DNA from: Holophagae bacterium
GTDB taxonomy: Bacteria > Acidobacteriota > Thermoanaerobaculia > Thermoanaerobaculales > Sulfomarinibacteraceae
Reading direction: 5' to 3'
NCBI GenBank assembly: GCA_030609785.1
Contig: JAUWTC010000019.1
Location: 1 to 13,599 of the forward strand
DNA: 13,599 nucleotides
Shown: positions 1 to 8,600 of the stretch, piece after piece
Layout: each line of letters begins with the position of its first letter
How positions within the stretch are numbered: position 1 is the stretch's first letter
Notes under the pieces: generated by a model
What the model was told of the DNA's origin: nothing
The model's database searches: none
The model's input: only the letters and a program-made list of their open reading frames with translations
Position numbers and translations under genes: made by a program

Positions 1-615
1 CAGGCCGTTCCCCACATGAAGGTCGATGTTCTAGCCCTGGACTGCGATTTCTATGCGTTCTCCTCTCACAAGGCCTACGGCCCGACCGGCATCGGCGCCC
101 TGTACGGCAAGAGACAACACCTGCTGGAAATGACGCCCTACCAGGGCGGCGGGGACATGATTCTCTCGGTGACCTTCGACCGAACGACCTTCAACGAGCC
201 GCCCCACCGGTTCGAGGCCGGCACCCCCAACATCGAAGGCGCCATCGGCCTGGCCAAGGCGCTCGAGTACATCGACCGAGTGGGCATCGACGCCATCCAG
301 GCTCATGAAAAGTCCCTTCTGGGCCTGGCGAGCGAGGCGATCCTCGAGGTCCCCGGAGTTCGGCTGATCGGCGACCCCCAACACCGCGCCGGCGCCGTGA
401 GTTTTGTCATGGAGGGAATCCATCCCCATGACATCGGGACCATCCTCGATCAGGAAGGCGTCGCCGTTCGCGCCGGCCATCACTGCGCTCAACCTGTCAT
501 GCAGCACTTCAACCTGTCGGCCACAGTCAGAGCCTCGTTCGGCCTGTATAATCGGGTTGACGAAATCGATGCCCTGGTCAAGGGTCTCCACAGCGTCCGG
601 GAGGTATTCGGCTGA
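1..615 (+). CDS. sufS: Cysteine desulfurase SufS, 3' part (5' end outside window)
   Basis: PLP-dependent cysteine desulfurase of the SUF pathway; it removes sulfur from L-cysteine and passes the persulfide to a scaffold or acceptor, here most likely SufU. The reading frame is open from base 1 (first residues QAVPHMKVDV), so the gene starts upstream; 204 codons remain, about half of a family member of roughly 400 residues. The PLP-binding lysine lies in the SSHKAYGPTG motif (codon 70-72). The catalytic cysteine lies in RAGHHCAQP (codon 484-486), the SufS/group II form of the motif. The arginine of the C-terminal TVRASFGLYN motif is also present. The stop TGA overlaps the sufU ATG by one base, so the two are translationally coupled. 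Nothing in the visible part looks damaged. A closely related CsdA would look similar, but the sufU neighbour favours SufS. Confidence 0.95.
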   Translation, partial: QAVPHMKVDVLALDCDFYAFSSHKAYGPTGIGALYGKRQHLLEMTPYQGGGDMILSVTFDRTTFNEPPHRFEAGTPNIEGAIGLAKALEYIDRVGIDAIQAHEKSLLGLASEAILEVPGVRLIGDPQHRAGAVSFVMEGIHPHDIGTILDQEGVAVRAGHHCAQPVMQHFNLSATVRASFGLYNRVDEIDALVKGLHSVREVFG

Positions 616-1061
616 TGTCCGATCTTAAGGATCTCTACCAGGAAGTTATTCTCGACCACAACCGGAACCCCCGCAACTGCTACGCCATGGATGGCGCCAG
701 TTGCACCGCTGACGGTCACAACCCGCTGTGCGGCGACATCGTCAAGGTCTACCTCCGCATCGAGAACGGAATCATCGAGGAAATCTCGTTCCAGGGACAA
801 GGATGCGCCATCTGTACAGCCTCGACATCGCTGATGACCGAGTCGGTTCAGGGCAAGTCCGTCGAAGAGGCCGAGGGCCTGTTCGACGAATTTCACCAGA
901 TGCTGACCGGCGTCGCCGACGAGCAGGGGATCGCACTCGGTAAACTCCTGGTCTTCGAGGGTGTCCGCGAATACCCCGTCAGAGTCAAATGCGCCACCCT
1001 GGCCTGGCACACCCTCCACGCCGCAATGGAAGAAAAGAAAGAAGACGTCACGACAGAATGA
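615..1061 (+). CDS. sufU: SufU, zinc-dependent sulfur acceptor / Fe-S scaffold-like protein
   Basis: 148 residues, the normal SufU length. SufU is an IscU-like protein that, in Bacillus, acts as a zinc-dependent sulfurtransferase taking persulfide sulfur from SufS to feed SufBCD. The expected metal ligands are visible: Cys39 and Asp41 in NPLCGD, Cys64 in GQGCAICTAS, and Cys126 in RVKCATLAWH. These correspond to the C-D-C-C set of characterised SufU. The stretch between Cys64 and Cys126 is longer than in IscU, which is typical of SufU. The ATG overlaps the sufS stop (ATGA-type junction, 1 bp shared), with GAGG at 601-604 as a weak ribosome site. The C-terminus is a charged Lys/Glu tail. About 190 bp separate it from sufT, and a palindromic repeat occupies much of that gap. 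The assignment is secure from the ligand motifs and the neighbour. Confidence 0.95.
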   Translation: MSDLKDLYQEVILDHNRNPRNCYAMDGASCTADGHNPLCGDIVKVYLRIENGIIEEISFQGQGCAICTASTSLMTESVQGKSVEEAEGLFDEFHQMLTGVADEQGIALGKLLVFEGVREYPVRVKCATLAWHTLHAAMEEKKEDVTTE

Positions 1062-1106
1062 GGGGAAACGGACAGCCCAGGAGGCAACTGATCAACGCAG
1101 AAGAAA

Positions 1107-1198
1107 GGTTTGAACCGCCAAGACGCAAAGAACGCCAAGAGGTTCAATTAAATATTTCTTTGCGTTTCCTTTGCGGCCTTCGCGTCTTCGCGGTTCAA
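1107..1198. repeat. Palindromic intergenic repeat element between sufU and sufT
   Basis: The left arm begins with TTGAACCGCCAAGACGC at 1110 and runs to about 1142. The right arm, about 1166-1198, read in reverse complement begins TTGAACCGCGAAGACGC. The first 17 bases of the arms match at 16 positions, and the match continues imperfectly inward. The centre (about 1148-1158) is AT-rich. Each arm is itself built of degenerate 8-9 base units of the form CGCnAAGA. Transcribed, it could form a long hairpin between the two genes. Elements with this AACCGC-AAG phrase pattern occur as dispersed intergenic repeats in many environmental genomes (recalled, not checked). It encodes no protein I can support. 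Confidence 0.8.
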
Positions 1199-1251
1199 TT
1201 GTCTTTGTGTTTCTTCCTTTTGTTACCTCAGCCATCCTTGATGGAGATGTT

Positions 1252-1560
1252 ATGAGTTCTGAAATTCAAACCCGCGTCATCGAAGCGCTCAGGACGATCT
1301 ACGACCCGGAGATTCCTGTCAATATTTACGACATGGGACTGGTCTACGAGGTCACGGTAAGCGACGAGGCGGATGTCTCTATCCTGATGACCCTGACCTC
1401 GCCGATGTGTCCCGTGGCCGAAAGCCTGCCGCCGGAAGTCGAGATCAAGGTCAAGCAACTCGAAGGCGTTCGATCGGCGACGGTCGAGATCACCTGGGAT
1501 CCGCCGTGGGATCCCGAGATGATGTCCGAAGGGGCCAAGCTCGAGTTGGGGATGTTTTAG
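1252..1560 (+). CDS. sufT: SufT, MIP18/DUF59-family Fe-S cluster maturation factor
   Basis: 102 residues, a single-domain MIP18 (DUF59) protein. SufT-type proteins help mature or hand over Fe-S clusters, and the family also includes the N-terminal domain of Mrp/ApbC carriers. Visible family motifs are YDPEIPVNIYDMGLVYEV (residues 17-34), LTSPMCPVAESLP with the conserved Cys53 (48-60), and the terminal EITWDPPWDPEMMSEGAKLELG. The start was chosen at ATG 1252, which has GGAG at 1243-1246 five bases upstream and gives the standard N-terminus SSEIQTRVIEAL. The open frame upstream to 1171 runs through the repeat element and reads as non-family sequence. It belongs functionally with sufS and sufU, but the 190-bp gap means it may depend on read-through across the hairpin element or on its own promoter, which I could not identify. 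Confidence 0.92.
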   Translation: MSSEIQTRVIEALRTIYDPEIPVNIYDMGLVYEVTVSDEADVSILMTLTSPMCPVAESLPPEVEIKVKQLEGVRSATVEITWDPPWDPEMMSEGAKLELGMF

Positions 1561-1574
1561 GGCTGTCAGCGAGC

Positions 1575-1592
1575 GCCCCAGAAGACCGGGGC
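1575..1592. other. Small GC hairpin downstream of sufT
   Basis: GCCCC at 1575-1579 can pair with GGGGC at 1588-1592 around an 8-base loop, 14 bases after the sufT stop. No T-run follows directly (a short TTTCTT comes at about 1607), so it is at best a weak terminator separating the SUF genes from the sigma-factor unit. Confidence 0.25.
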
Positions 1593-1621
1593 AGAGCCGG
1601 CGGCGGTTTCTTCGAGGTTCG

Positions 1622-1649
1622 TTGACGCCGAGCAGGGCTGAGATATCAT
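1622..1649 (+). promoter_or_regulatory. Sigma70-type promoter for the sigma/CHAT operon, probably leaderless
   Basis: TTGACG at 1622-1627 and TATCAT at 1644-1649 are separated by 16 bases, and each matches its consensus hexamer at five of six positions. The predicted transcription start (about 1655-1658) falls on or within a few bases of the sigma-factor ATG at 1658. No Shine-Dalgarno precedes that ATG, which fits a leaderless or near-leaderless mRNA. It has housekeeping rather than ECF character, so it does not by itself show autoregulation by the encoded sigma factor. Confidence 0.5.
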
Positions 1650-1657
1650 CCTCGGTT

Positions 1658-2245
1658 ATGAACAGCAACGACGTTGCCGACCTCGTCGAGGCCTGCCGTC
1701 AAGGCAAGCCCAAAGCGTGGGACCTCTTCCTCGAGCGATATGGTCGCCTGATTTGGTCGGTGGCGTTACGCCTCGGGGCCAACAGTGCAGAGGCGGAAGA
1801 GATCTTCCAGCGGACGTGGGTAGCCGTCGTGGAGGGGATCGGGCGCGTCGAGCAGCCGGAGCGCGTACACCGCTGGTTGGCAAGCACGGCCCGGCACCAG
1901 ACCTGGCAGCTCTTCGACGAGCGGCGACGGTCCCGGCGTTTCGCCTCCCTCGAAGAGGCACACGACCAAGACGACGAGTCCCAGATCGGCGCGATACAGG
2001 AACGGGACATTCTCGCCCTCGAAGCGGGCGAAATGGCTCGCCAGGCACTTGCTCAGCTCGACGACCGCTGCCGGGAGCTGCTGACCCAGCTGTTCCTTGC
2101 GAATCCCCCGCTCGACTACCAGGAGATCTCTCGGCGCACCGGGCTCGCCGTCGGGTCGATCGGACCCATTCGCGCCCGGTGTTTGAGCCGGTTGCGCACG
2201 ATTTTCTCCAGGCTGTATCAACCAGACGCCGGGCACGACTCCTGA
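1658..2245 (+). CDS. ECF-type RNA polymerase sigma factor (sigma-70 family)
   Basis: 195 residues from ATG 1658. Region 2 (about residues 17-85) contains WDLFLERYGRLIWSVALRLG, the EAEEIFQRTWVAVVEG segment, and the WLASTARHQTWQLFDERRR stretch expected for core binding and -10 recognition. After an acidic linker (about 97-115), region 4 (about 125-182) has LDDRCRELL followed by the helix-turn-helix LDYQEISRRTGLAVGSIGP and RARCLSRLR, which would read the -35 element. It has no region 1 or 3, as in ECF factors. The frame stays open back to 1622, but those 12 extra codons overlap the promoter and lack family sequence, so 1658 is preferred. The stop is one base before the next ATG (TGATATG), implying coupling to the small protein that follows. 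No extra C-terminal sensor domain is visible, so control probably comes from the neighbours. The target promoters are unknown. Confidence 0.9.
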   Translation: MNSNDVADLVEACRQGKPKAWDLFLERYGRLIWSVALRLGANSAEAEEIFQRTWVAVVEGIGRVEQPERVHRWLASTARHQTWQLFDERRRSRRFASLEEAHDQDDESQIGAIQERDILALEAGEMARQALAQLDDRCRELLTQLFLANPPLDYQEISRRTGLAVGSIGPIRARCLSRLRTIFSRLYQPDAGHDS

Positions 2246-2246
2246 T

Positions 2247-2900
2247 ATGGTGATGAAAATGACGACCTCGACCGAAAACCTGGCTCTTGCGATTGCCGAG
2301 GGGCGGGCTTCGCATGAAGAAACCGCCCAGGCGGAGCGTGACACACGCATCGGCGCCCTGGTCACTGAGTTCCGCGAGCTGATCAGTGCCCTGGATGGGG
2401 CACGCGAACAAAACGCTGAACCCCCCGAGGCACTGCAGCACTGGGCTCGCGTCTGGGCCCATGAGGCTGCGCCTCACCGTCCTTCGTTGGTCTCGCGCCT
2501 GCTAGAGGTTCTGGCCTATGGGGCGCCCTGCCTCACCGCGGTTCGAGGCGCCGCGGCTGGTGGACCGGCCGTTCTTTACGGTGACAATCAATACCAGCTG
2601 GATGTGCGGCTCGAACCTGAGGAGGATGGCACACACCGCGTCCGGGGTCAGGTTGTACCGGCGACGGAAACGGTCGAAACCGGCGAGGGCCCATGGTCGA
2701 TTCAGGTGATTGGACCACCGGGTGTGGTACTTCGCACGCTTTCCGATGAGCACGGAGAGTTCCGATTCGACGGCGTGCATTCGGTGACCGGTCTTTCCCT
2801 GGTGGCCGAACGCGGGTCCGAGCGTCTTATCGTTCCTCGGCTGGCGGCCCCGCCGGGCGCTGTCGAGCCGGATGGCAATCAGACGGGCAACGATCGGTGA
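2247..2900 (+). CDS. Unrecognised sigma/CHAT-associated protein; helical N-terminus, beta-rich C-terminus
   Basis: 217 residues, no confident family. Residues 10-95 look helical and charged (AEGRASHEETAQAERDTRIG, then EFRELISALDG and PSLVSRLLEVLA). Residues about 108-125 read PAVLYGDNQYQLDVRLEPEE. The part from about 118 to 198 alternates like a small beta-sandwich, including a GQV strand, IQVIGPPGVVLRTLSDEHGEFRFDGV (a carboxypeptidase-regulatory-like look), and a closing LIVPRL strand. There is no signal peptide, transmembrane segment or zinc-finger CxxC/HxxxC anti-sigma motif, so it is probably cytoplasmic. It lies between the sigma factor (1-base gap) and the CHAT gene (4-base GTGA overlap), so it is made with both. 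I infer a regulatory or adaptor role, possibly an anti-sigma factor or a substrate of the peptidase; the sequence does not prove this. Starts at 2253 or 2259 are equally possible, since none has a clear ribosome site. Confidence 0.7.
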   Translation: MVMKMTTSTENLALAIAEGRASHEETAQAERDTRIGALVTEFRELISALDGAREQNAEPPEALQHWARVWAHEAAPHRPSLVSRLLEVLAYGAPCLTAVRGAAAGGPAVLYGDNQYQLDVRLEPEEDGTHRVRGQVVPATETVETGEGPWSIQVIGPPGVVLRTLSDEHGEFRFDGVHSVTGLSLVAERGSERLIVPRLAAPPGAVEPDGNQTGNDR

Positions 2901-5659
2901 CCATGCAGCCTGATAGTCTGGCCGCCCAGGTGGAGGGATGTGACGCCGAACAGATCCGTGCTCTCGGCGAAAAAATACGAGATGAGGCCGAACACACCGC
3001 TCGGCACGACCCCCGGGGCTTGGCCACTCTCTTCGGGTCACTTCGGCGGGCGGCCAAGGCCAACCCTGCCTTCCGGCCATGGGCCCTGTGGATCAAGGGC
3101 GGCACAGAGCATCTGAGAGGTCGCACGGCCGAGGCGTCCCCCCTGCTCGACCAGGCCTCACGCCTTTTCCGCAGCGCTGGGGACCACCACACCGCGGCCC
3201 GAGTCGACCTGGCCGGCATGGACGCTCTTGCTTGTAATGGACGGCACCGGGCGGCTCGTCAGCGGGGCCGGCGTGCTCTGCAGACGTTTGCTAAGACGCG
3301 AGACACTCCCCGGACGGTTTCAGCCCTGCTGAACCTCGGCGGCTTGGAGGAGGCTCGGGACCAGCTGCACAGAGCCTTGGAGCTTTGGCACCAAGCACAA
3401 CGCCTTGTCCCCGAAGAGGATCGGCTGCGCCGCGGCCTTTTGGCAACCAGTCTCGGTGCTGGATATCAGGCCCTCGGCCGGTTTTCTCAGGCCGAGGACC
3501 GGTACAACGAAGCGATCCAACACCTCGAGGCGGCAGATGCAGCGGCCACGTGCCTGTTGCCGAAGCTGGGCCTGGCCGAGATCCTGGCGCTTCGCGGACA
3601 CCTGGGGCAGGCCTTGAGCCGCATCGCAGACGCCGAGATCGAAGCCGACGCGATCACCGATGAAAACCTCTTGACTGAAGCCCGGTTGCTGCGGGTTCGG
3701 GTTGAGCTGTATCTCGGCCACGCGGAGCGCGCCGCGGAGGTGGCCGGTGAAATGCAGGAGCGTTGCGCAGGTTACGGCCGCCCCGACGACGCAGCCCGTT
3801 TTCTGGCCCTGCGCGCCCTGGCGGCGGCCAGCGGCGGTGAAGGAAACTTGCAGGCTTTGACGAGTGCTGCCGAGCGTTCGCTGCATCAAACGATCGGCGC
3901 CACGGCCGCGGCGGCATTTCGTGTCGAGATGGCCTCGTCGCCGGCGCAGAGAGTCCCGGCCCGTCTTGCACGAGATGCCGGCATCTTGCAGCGCGCAGGC
4001 CACAACGTCGCTGCCGACCTCGCGCGGGCGGCCGCCGCCGAAGCTGCATTGTCGGCGGGAGACAGCGCCAGGGCACGCCGCCTGTGCCGGCGCATTCTTT
4101 CCAGGAAGTCACTGTCGGTCTGGCCCCAGATTCGAGCGCTGCGGGTGCTGTCAAGAATCGAAGAGCCGGGGGACCCGGCCGCGGCCCTGAAGCACATGCG
4201 GCGAGTGATCGTCCTGGTGGAGTCGGTGCGAGGCCGGCTGGCATCCGAACAAGATCGGGCGGCTTTTGTGGCGCGAGCCGTCGACGACTACGAGCGGCTC
4301 GTGCTGTTGTTGCTGGCCCGGGGAGACGCCCGATCTCGGCGACAGGCGTTCGAGGCGGTTGCGCGGGTCAAATCCCGCGGCCTCGTGGAGGCCATCGACC
4401 GGCAACGGGACCTCGAGTGGGGTGAACGCCCCGAGCTCGCCCGGCGCTGGAACCAGCTCCGTGGAGAGCTCGCGGTAATGCTCACAGCCCTCGAGGGTCG
4501 GGAAAGCGGTGACGGCAGATACTGCGAAGCAGCCGTGGAAAAACGTGTGCGGCTGGTGGCCAGGGAACTCGAGGATGTCGAGATCGAGGTCGCCCGAAGC
4601 TCACCCGCGCTGGCCGATGCTCTCGGCCATCTCGGGCCCCCTCCCCTGCGGCCCCAACTGGGGCCCGGAGAGGTGCTTCTCGAAGTCTTTTTCGCCGGAG
4701 AAAACCTGGTGATTTTTTGCCTGGACGACAGGGGACTGCAGGTCGAGGTGAAGGTTGGAGCCCGCCGGCGCTGCACCTACCTGATCGATCAGATCCGTTT
4801 CCAGATTTCCAAGGCGTCTTATGGGCGGCGTTTCCTGGAGGCGCCGGGTGAGATCCTGGTTCGCCAAGTTCGCACGAGGCTCGCCGAGCTTGGCAAACTG
4901 GTGCTCGCCCCAGTGGCTCGGCTGCCGACGCTAACCCGCCTGTGGATCGCACCCCACGGCGCTCTGCACCACGTTCCCATGGCGGCATTGGAGCTCGAAG
5001 GCGACGCGATTCTCACCCGCTGCCCGGTCGCTGTGGTGCCTGGCTCGGGGGTGCTGTCCCGCCTGCTGTCCCGTACGCAGCGCCGGCCGCGGCGTCTGGC
5101 AGTCGCCGGCGCCGGCAGCGAGTTTCTGCCCGAGATCGACAACGAGGTGAACGAGATCGCACAGCGATTTGAGGCCGCCGAGGTCAAAAGGTCGGCAAGC
5201 ACGGCCGATCTGCGGCGATTGTTGGAGAGCTGCGACGCCGTGCACGTGGCTTCTCACGGCGCGTTCCAGCCTCTGGCGCCTCGAGGCTCCGGACTGCTCC
5301 TGGCGGATGGCTGGTTCACGATCATGGATCTCCTGCAGACTCGGCTGAATGTTGAGCTCATCACCTGTGCCGCCTGCGCTTCGGGCGACGTGCAGGTATT
5401 GCCGGGCGAGGAGACGGTGGGTGTGGTCCGCGCTCTGTTTGCCGGCGGGGTTCGTACGGCGCTGCTTGCACCCGGGGCCCTTGACGACCGCCTGGCCCGC
5501 AAAGCAGCCTGCATGTTTTACGAGAGGCTATTCGAACTGGGCCCAGGCGAAGCGTTTCGTCAGGCGCTACTCTGCCTGCGCAAGGACCACCCTCACCCGG
5601 CGCTGTGGGCTTCCCTGCAGCTCTTCGGCGACACTCGGCCATGGGAGGCTGACGCATGA
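2897..5659 (+). CDS. TPR-CHAT cysteine peptidase (caspase/separase-like)
   Basis: 920 residues. About residues 30-500 are alpha-helical repeats of TPR character (for example LLATSLGAGYQALGRFSQAE at 181-200, AEILALRGHLGQALSRIADA at 227-246, and EAALSAGDSARARRLCRRIL), a scaffold for ligand or partner binding. A coiled, charged linker (about 505-570) leads into the CHAT domain (about 585-915). Typical CHAT signatures follow: APHGALHHVPMAAL (685-698), then the dyad His787 in VHVASHGAF and Cys827 in LITCAACASG (usual form SACETG), then the glycine-rich VRALFAGGVRTALLAPG and the C-terminal PALWASLQLFGD. Both catalytic residues are present, so an active peptidase is expected. It has no signal peptide and is probably cytoplasmic. 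The start is GTG 2897, overlapping the previous stop by 4 bases; ATG 2903 is the alternative. The end overlaps the subtilase ATG (ATGA). CHAT peptidases often act in conflict or programmed-proteolysis systems; the substrate here is unknown, and the adjacent small protein is a candidate. Confidence 0.9.
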   Translation: MTMQPDSLAAQVEGCDAEQIRALGEKIRDEAEHTARHDPRGLATLFGSLRRAAKANPAFRPWALWIKGGTEHLRGRTAEASPLLDQASRLFRSAGDHHTAARVDLAGMDALACNGRHRAARQRGRRALQTFAKTRDTPRTVSALLNLGGLEEARDQLHRALELWHQAQRLVPEEDRLRRGLLATSLGAGYQALGRFSQAEDRYNEAIQHLEAADAAATCLLPKLGLAEILALRGHLGQALSRIADAEIEADAITDENLLTEARLLRVRVELYLGHAERAAEVAGEMQERCAGYGRPDDAARFLALRALAAASGGEGNLQALTSAAERSLHQTIGATAAAAFRVEMASSPAQRVPARLARDAGILQRAGHNVAADLARAAAAEAALSAGDSARARRLCRRILSRKSLSVWPQIRALRVLSRIEEPGDPAAALKHMRRVIVLVESVRGRLASEQDRAAFVARAVDDYERLVLLLLARGDARSRRQAFEAVARVKSRGLVEAIDRQRDLEWGERPELARRWNQLRGELAVMLTALEGRESGDGRYCEAAVEKRVRLVARELEDVEIEVARSSPALADALGHLGPPPLRPQLGPGEVLLEVFFAGENLVIFCLDDRGLQVEVKVGARRRCTYLIDQIRFQISKASYGRRFLEAPGEILVRQVRTRLAELGKLVLAPVARLPTLTRLWIAPHGALHHVPMAALELEGDAILTRCPVAVVPGSGVLSRLLSRTQRRPRRLAVAGAGSEFLPEIDNEVNEIAQRFEAAEVKRSASTADLRRLLESCDAVHVASHGAFQPLAPRGSGLLLADGWFTIMDLLQTRLNVELITCAACASGDVQVLPGEETVGVVRALFAGGVRTALLAPGALDDRLARKAACMFYERLFELGPGEAFRQALLCLRKDHPHPALWASLQLFGDTRPWEADA
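5643..5648 (+). promoter_or_regulatory. Ribosome binding site fixing the subtilase start
   Basis: GGGAGG lies seven bases before ATG 5656, inside the end of the CHAT gene. It supports this start over the internal ATG at 5692, although both would give an export signal. Confidence 0.6.
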
Positions 5660-8600
5660 TCTTTTCCCGTCGCGAGCTGCTTCGAGACCGCATGTCCACC
5701 CAGCGGAGGGCAACTGCAGGCACGGCCCACATCGCGCTCCTGTTCGCGGGTTGGCTCGTCGTTCTTCTGTGGGCGACAACCTGTTTTGCCGATGCCTCGG
5801 CGATACTCGCCCAGGCCAAGGTGAGTGGCGGCGTACGCGGTGAGGTTCAGCTCGAAGGTGTTGTGACCAGCATCGTCAATTCAACCGACTTTCGCTTCGA
5901 CGACTCCCAGCTCGTCCAGACCGACGCGTGGACGCTGTTGTACGGCATCCACGCCGTGGAGGACCTCCAAGAGGGCGATCTCGTGTATGTGGAAGGCTGG
6001 TCCGAGGGCGACGCCGTGTGGGCGAGTATGGTCATGGTTCTCGACGATGGCAACCAGGCGGTCATCGACGGCATCGTGTCCTATGTGATGGACTCCACGA
6101 CCTTCGTACTCGAAGACGCCACGGTGGTGATAATCAACGCCAGAACAATCCTCGAGGGCTTCTCCTGGATTCTGGATCTCATGCCCGGGGACCAGGTGCA
6201 CGTTGAGGGACGGTGGTCCAACGAGGGCCTGCTGGCAAACCTCGTACGCAAGACATACGAAACCGGAGAACCCATCTCCGTGTCAGGATCCGTTGCAGCG
6301 GTCGTAACCTCGACCGATTTTGTGCTCGACAGCTCGGTCCTGGTCATGACCGGCCCAGCCACCATACTCCTAGGATTCCAGTCGGTCGGAGACCTGCTGC
6401 CCGGAGACCTCGTGAACGTTTTCGGCGTTACTGCACCGGAGGGCATCATCGCCGAGTCGGTCGAGCTGCTGTTCACGCCGAACGACCCGGTGTTGATCAC
6501 GGGCACGGTTGAAGAAGTCCTTGACCGAGACCGATTCAGCCTGACCGACGGCAGCGTTGTCGTCACTGACCCGTGGACGTATTTCATCGGCATCGACACA
6601 GTGCTGGACCTGGAGCCCGGCGACCTGGTGCTCACCGAGGGGTGGTGGGTCGGGGGCCCGTTCTTGGCGTTGTGGGTCGAGCTTGTTCAGCAGGCGCCCG
6701 ACCCGCAGGAGGTGACGGGCCTGCTTGCTTACCTCGATCCCCCAAACGCATTCGTGCTCGACGACCTGACAAGGGTCGAGGTGACGGGTGAAACAGTATG
6801 GATCGCGCTCGATGGTTACGAGCAGCTCGGCGTAGGCGATGAGCTTCGTGTGCTCGGGCTTTTTGACGTCGGCGAGTTGACGATGACCGCCCTCGAGGTT
6901 GAGCGTCTTGCGCAGCCGGACCCGACCTGGATCACCCGCGAAGGATGGGTCGAAGAGGTCACAGGGCCGTTGACAGTCCAACTCACCGACGGCGTCGTGC
7001 TGGAGGTCCGACCGGATGCCGTACTTTCTCAGCTGGACTCGGTCGAGGACCTCGGCCCTGGTGACCGGGTGTGGGTAGGCGCTTATACGACCGCGGACCC
7101 CGAGATCCTGGACGTGGTCCGCCTCGAGCTCGTTGAACGCCCTGGCAACCTGGTCGATTTTGTATCGGTCGTCGAGTCGGTGGACCTGGCGAACGGCCGC
7201 TTTTCGACGGCCAACGGTTATGATGTGATTGTTAGCGATGACACCGCTTTTATCAATATCGATGGACTTTCCGAGATTGTTGCCGGCGACTGGGTTGCGG
7301 TGCTCGGGATTGCCGGCACAGACCCCCGCCATCCGCAGCGGGTCGAAGCGGCTGTCGTGGAATGGCGAGATGGCGAAGACGGCGGTGGTGGAGGCGGCGG
7401 AGGAAGCGGCGGAGGCGTCACGACCACGGTCGACGGCACTGTGACCGAGATGAGGGGCGGCGGAATATTCGAGATCGACTTTGACCTGTTGATCGAGACG
7501 ACTGCGGACACCGAGTGGCGAGGCACGCTCGGCGCCCCCGAGGACCTGGTTGTCGGAACGGCCGTCCGGGCCGAGGTTACCCTGGAAGATGACGGCACAA
7601 TGCAGGCAGCTTGGGTCGAAGGTTATGCCCCGTCCGGGTTTGGTTTGCTCGACATCGAAGGCTTCGTGCTCGAGATCGACCTCGCCGACGCCCGCCTGCG
7701 GCTGGAAACTGGCGAGTGGATCGAGTGGGACGAGTTCACCCGGATCGACGGAGACGTCGGGTCCGTCACTGAGATTCAGGCCGGCATGCATCTGACGGTA
7801 GTGGCGGTGGACCTCGGCAGCGGCAACTTCCTGGCCTTTGAGCTTTTCGTGGAGCTCCAGGTCACGGATGTCCAGGCCCTCGGTTTCCCTGACGACGAGA
7901 TTCGTGAGACGCTGGTGGTCCTGAGAGACGAGGCGGCCGCTTCCGACGTTGCAGTACGTCACGGCGCGGTCGTCACGGGCACCCTCCCCGGCCGCCTCGT
8001 TTACCTGTTCCAATGGGACGAAGAGATCGATCTTTCTGTGCTTCAAATGCTGTTGGATGACGAAGACGTCGTGGTCCTCGAACCGAACCGGTTGTTTTCG
8101 GACCCGGAGTCGGACCCCGAGAGCATTCGACGCCGCGCCATCGCGATCGACCGGGCAGCCACCAGCGACACGTTCAACGACCAGGATGCCGTGCAGAAGG
8201 CAGGCCTGGACACTGCCCACACGCGTAGCCTCGGTCAAGGAACCATGGTCGCTGTGATCGACACAGGGGTCGACCCTTTCCACCCCCTCTTGCGCTATCG
8301 TATCGCCCAAGGGGGTTACGATTTTGTCGATGAAGACTCTCTGCCATGGGAGACGGCCGACGGCATCGACCAGGACGACGACGGCGAGGTGGACGAGGGC
8401 GCCGGCCACGGCACATTTGTCGCAGGCCTTGTTCTGCTGGCCGCGCCGGCGACCTCGATCCTGCCGTTCCGGGTGCTCAACGACGACGGCCGGGGGTCCA
8501 CCTTCGACATCAGCCGAGCTGTGCTGCTGGCGATCAACCAGGGCGCCGATATCATCAACATGTCCTTCGCCTACCCGGACCGGTCCCGAGTCCTCGACCG

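Noticed and set aside
1171..1251. 27-codon upstream extension of SufT
   Set aside because: It begins in the right arm of the palindromic repeat and is not family sequence. ATG 1252 has its own GGAG.
5665..5685. Twin-arginine-like motif SRRELLR near the subtilase N-terminus
   Set aside because: The hydrophobic core starts about 15 residues later, too far for a normal Tat signal; a Sec signal fits better.
6370..8409. 679-codon open frame on the - strand inside the subtilase gene
   Set aside because: It is antisense to a clear protease with all catalytic motifs. Long antisense frames are common in GC-rich genes, and its sequence has no recognisable domain.
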